The notes beneath the pieces were generated by a model, which ran no database searches, was not told the origin of the DNA, and was given only the letters and a program-made list of their open reading frames with translations. From Sorangium cellulosum (GTDB lineage: Bacteria; Myxococcota_A; Polyangia; Polyangiales; Polyangiaceae), in NCBI RefSeq assembly GCF_001589285.1, contig NZ_JEMA01000571.1, forward strand, positions 1 to 42,207: a stretch of DNA of 42,207 bases. The letters run 5' to 3'. A program made the translations under genes and the position numbers. Position 1 is the stretch's first letter; every line of letters starts with the position of its first letter. This document shows, piece by piece, positions 39,618 through 42,207 of this stretch.

Positions 39618-42207
39618 GTGCGTTCACCCTCATTCCTGCGCCGCCTCGCCCCTGTCCTGCTCATCGCGCCGCTCGCCGCGGCGCTCGGCTGCACTGGCGA
39701 CGATGTCCCACGAGGTCGCGCAGTGGAGCACGGCATCGGGGCGGCTGCCGCCGCGCTCACGGCGCCGCGCTGGGACGTGGCGCCGCCGATGAACGTCGCC
39801 CGGAGCAGGCACACGGCGACGCGTTTGCTCGACGGGAGGGTCCTCGTGGCCGGCGGAGCGAGCGCCACGGCCGAGGTGTACGACCCGGACACGAATGCAT
39901 GGACGCTCGTCGCGTCGATGAGCATGCCGCACACGGGCCATACAGCGACGCTCCTTCCGGACGGCAGGGTCGTCGTGGTCGGCGGCGCGAACGAGGCCGG
40001 CGTCGAGATCTACGACCCCGCCACGGATACATGGACGCTCGCCGCGCCGCTCCTCTCGCCGCGCGAGCGCCACACGGCGACGCTCCTGCCCGATGGCCGG
40101 ATCCTCGTGGCCGCCGGCGAATTCGACGAGTGGATGATGAGATCGAGCGAGATCTACGATCCCGTCGCGGACACGTGGACCGCCGCGGGGTCGATGGCGC
40201 AGGCACGCTCCTCTCATGCGGCCGCGCTCTTGCCGGACGGCGACGTCCTCGTGGTGGCCGGGGTGGACTCCTCGGGCGACCCCATCGGCAGCGCGGAGCG
40301 CTACGATCCGGCCACGGACACGTGGACCGCCGCGGGCTCGGTCCAGAACCGCGAAGGGCACACGGCGACGCTCCTCGTGAATGGCAAGGTGCTCGTCGCC
40401 GGCGGCTACACCGATTACGGCGGCGAGGGGTTCACCTCCACGAACCGCAGCGCGGCGCTCTACGATCCGGCGAGCAACACCTGGTCGGCCGCGACGCCGA
40501 TGAACGTCACCCACTACAGGCACACGGCCACGCCGCTCGCCGATGGCCGGGTGCTTGTCGCCGGCGGCGGCGCGCTCACGGAGCTCTACGATCCGGCGAG
40601 CGGGAGGTGGTCGCTCGGCAGGTACCTGAACGCGGACCGGAGCGGCCACACCGCCACGGCGCTCGCCGGCGGGCGGGTGCTCGTGGCCGGCGGCGGGGGC
40701 ACGAGCGTCGAGAGCCTCACCCTCGCGGCCCCGGGCGCCTCTTGCCTCTTCGCGGGCGAGTGCGCGAGCGGCTTCTGCGTCGACGGCGTCTGCTGCGACA
40801 CAGCGTGTGACGCGGGCTCGTGCGACGCGTGCGCGGTGGCCGCGGGCGCGTCGGCGAACGGCACCTGCACGCCGCTGAGCGGCGCCGTGTGCGGCAGCGC
40901 CGACGGCTGCACGGCGAACGGCGTCTGCCAGGCGGGCGCCTGCGTCGGGGATGAGCCGGTCGGCTGCGAGCCCGCGTGGACGCCCGCCGGGAACATGCCC
41001 GTGGCGCGGCACGACGGCTCGTGGGCCGAGCTCGCCGACGGCCGCGTGCTCGTGGCCGGCGGGTACGACAACGACTGGAGCGATACCCTGTCCGCGAACC
41101 TCTACGATCCGGCGACGAACGCCTGGAGCGACGTCGCGCCGATCTCGCGCGTGCGCCGCAAGGCCGCGTCGATCCGGGTCTCGACAGGCGAGATCCTCGT
41201 CGTGGGCGGTGACTCTCCGTCGACGGCCGAGGCCTACGATCCGGCGAGCGACACGTGGACGCTCACCGGCGCCATGGCCGCGCACCACGACGCGAGCGCC
41301 GCCCTCGTGCGGCTCCCCGGCGATCGCATCCTCGTCGTGGGCGGCGGGACGGCTGTCGCCGAGCTCTACGATCCGGCGACGAGGTCCTGGGCAGCGACGG
41401 GCCCGCTCGGCGTCGCGCGTTCGCGGCATTCGGCGGTCCTCTTGCACGACGGCAAGGTGCTGGTGAGCGGCGGCGCTGGCGGCCCGGCGACGGCGGAGCT
41501 TTACGACCCGGCCACGGGGGTGTTCTCCCCGGCCGGGACGCTGACCTACGCGCATTCCGGGCACAGGGCGACGGTGCTGCTCGACGGCAGCGTGCTCGTG
41601 GTGAGCGGCGACGGCGCCGATCGGTATGACCCGGCCACGAATACATGGACGCCCACGCAGGCGTTGCTCATGCCGCCCGCCGATTTCACGGCGGTGCTGC
41701 TCGGCGACGGTCGGGTGCTGGTCACGGGCGCGCGGAACGTCCCGCACGCGCAGGTCTACGACCCGGCGACGAACGACTGGACCGTGACCGGGCCCCTGGA
41801 CGTCGCGCGCCGGCGTCACACGGCCACGCTGCTCGGGAACGGCATGGTGCTCATCGCGGGCGGCAGGGAATGGACGGGCGGCAGCGAGTGCACGCTCCGC
41901 AGCGCCGCGGTGTACAACCCGGTGACGAATGGCTGGTCGACGGTGCCGAGCCTGAGCAGGCTACGCGACGCTCCGTGGTCCGTGCTGCTCGAGGGCAACC
42001 GCGTCCTGGTCTTCGGTGGGCTACGGGCAGGGTGTTCGTCCGGAGACGGCGACCCCGAGGCGCATGAGAGCGCGGAGATCTACGAGGGCGGCGTCACCCC
42101 GGAGGGCAGCGGCGGAAGCGGCGGAGTCGGCGGCTCCGGCGGAGCCGGCGGGTCCAGCGGAATCGGCGGGTCCAGCGGAATCGGCGGGTCCGGTGGTGGC
42201 TCCGGCG
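39618..42207 (+). CDS. Kelch-repeat lipoprotein with Cys-rich insert (runs off window)
   Basis: This open frame of more than 860 codons starts at GTG 39618, the only start that gives a signal peptide (ending AAALGC, lipid Cys about 25). Kelch units of about 45-50 residues follow, each with HTATLLPDGRVLVVGG, then an A/S-E-x-YDPATDTW segment. About six units come first. An insert with about 13 Cys (CLFAGECASGFCVDGVCCD, then CDACAV and CTPLSG) follows near residues 370-445, and then eight more units. The end is a Gly/Ser-rich linker with GGSSGIGGS repeats, which continues past the window. Beta-propellers of this type are surface-exposed binding proteins. The tail is typical of myxobacterial surface proteins ahead of a sorting signal, which cannot be seen here. 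Confidence 0.9.
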   Translation, partial: MRSPSFLRRLAPVLLIAPLAAALGCTGDDVPRGRAVEHGIGAAAAALTAPRWDVAPPMNVARSRHTATRLLDGRVLVAGGASATAEVYDPDTNAWTLVASMSMPHTGHTATLLPDGRVVVVGGANEAGVEIYDPATDTWTLAAPLLSPRERHTATLLPDGRILVAAGEFDEWMMRSSEIYDPVADTWTAAGSMAQARSSHAAALLPDGDVLVVAGVDSSGDPIGSAERYDPATDTWTAAGSVQNREGHTATLLVNGKVLVAGGYTDYGGEGFTSTNRSAALYDPASNTWSAATPMNVTHYRHTATPLADGRVLVAGGGALTELYDPASGRWSLGRYLNADRSGHTATALAGGRVLVAGGGGTSVESLTLAAPGASCLFAGECASGFCVDGVCCDTACDAGSCDACAVAAGASANGTCTPLSGAVCGSADGCTANGVCQAGACVGDEPVGCEPAWTPAGNMPVARHDGSWAELADGRVLVAGGYDNDWSDTLSANLYDPATNAWSDVAPISRVRRKAASIRVSTGEILVVGGDSPSTAEAYDPASDTWTLTGAMAAHHDASAALVRLPGDRILVVGGGTAVAELYDPATRSWAATGPLGVARSRHSAVLLHDGKVLVSGGAGGPATAELYDPATGVFSPAGTLTYAHSGHRATVLLDGSVLVVSGDGADRYDPATNTWTPTQALLMPPADFTAVLLGDGRVLVTGARNVPHAQVYDPATNDWTVTGPLDVARRRHTATLLGNGMVLIAGGREWTGGSECTLRSAAVYNPVTNGWSTVPSLSRLRDAPWSVLLEGNRVLVFGGLRAGCSSGDGDPEAHESAEIYEGGVTPEGSGGSGGVGGSGGAGGSSGIGGSSGIGGSGGGSG

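Noticed and set aside
39630..41819. Long minus-strand open frame opposite the kelch gene
   Set aside because: Its apparent repeats mirror the kelch repeats on the plus strand, which have a signal peptide and recognisable motifs.
42110..42207. Short repeats at the right edge as a CRISPR or tandem-repeat array
   Set aside because: The repeats are in frame and encode the Gly/Ser-rich tail of the kelch protein.

Overview
The window looks like chromosome of a high-G+C myxobacterium of the Sorangium/Polyangia type. This is inferred from several things: strongly G/C-biased third codon positions, many lipoproteins, RsbR-like PAS-STAS regulators, a DUF1592/DUF1552 pair, a CotH-family lipoprotein, and a kelch lipoprotein with a Cys-rich insert and a Gly/Ser tail. 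No rRNA, tRNA, CRISPR array, integrase or phage structural gene was seen.

Region 1 (about 0.8-6.8 kb) is the most interesting part. It is a visibly A+T-richer island in which every gene lies on the minus strand. In transcription order it encodes a UDG-superfamily-like protein, an alpha-glutamyl/putrescinyl-thymine-pyrophosphorylase-like (aGPT-PPlase clade 3) protein, a HigB-like toxin, a HigA-like antitoxin fused to an ImmA/IrrE-type peptidase, a thymidylate-synthase-family protein, a free-standing acyl carrier protein, a deoxynucleotide-monophosphate-kinase-like P-loop protein and a nucleoside 2-deoxyribosyltransferase-like protein. The thymidylate-synthase homologue keeps the catalytic Cys, but has Asp where thymidylate synthases have the Asn that reads uracil; this change marks dCMP/CMP (hydroxy)methylases. 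The two halves of the island, UDG-aGPT and the six-gene toxin/nucleotide operon, are each preceded by a palindrome sharing the core CACACAAACG...GGTGTG. I interpret the island as an undescribed, probably mobile, nucleotide or DNA-base modification system with a built-in toxin-antitoxin or regulatory pair. Its product is unknown. A modified DNA base and a free modified nucleoside (MilA/MilB-like logic) are both compatible with the sequence.

Region 2 (6.8-8.4 kb) is gene-poor and holds inverted repeats, the C-terminal end of a trypsin-like protease and the C-terminal end of a LysR regulator. Region 3 (8.5-12.3 kb) carries two PAS-STAS (RsbR-like) stress regulators around a DUF4291 protein and a pseudo-receiver-like protein. 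Region 4 (12.7-19.8 kb) has a cytochrome c/copper-monooxygenase-like lipoprotein, a LacI regulator whose 5' end is partly duplicated, a convergent cytochrome P450, a secreted beta-helix protein and a small Cys-rich lipoprotein.

Region 5 (20-28.3 kb) has a divergent TetR/FAD-monooxygenase pair around a palindromic operator, VOC and GNAT remnants, a second DUF4291 gene, a dispersed-type hairpin repeat, a CotH-family lipoprotein, a frameshifted dehydrogenase remnant and a LacI-sensor-STAS fusion. Region 6 (28.7-35.3 kb) has the DUF1592/DUF1552 operon, a truncated SDR and a truncated AraC regulator meeting at a junction, a TetR/SDR divergent pair and a VOC protein. Region 7 (35.5-42.2 kb) has a large HPII-type catalase, pseudouridine-phosphate glycosidase followed by a decayed PfkB kinase, and a long kelch-repeat lipoprotein that runs off the window.
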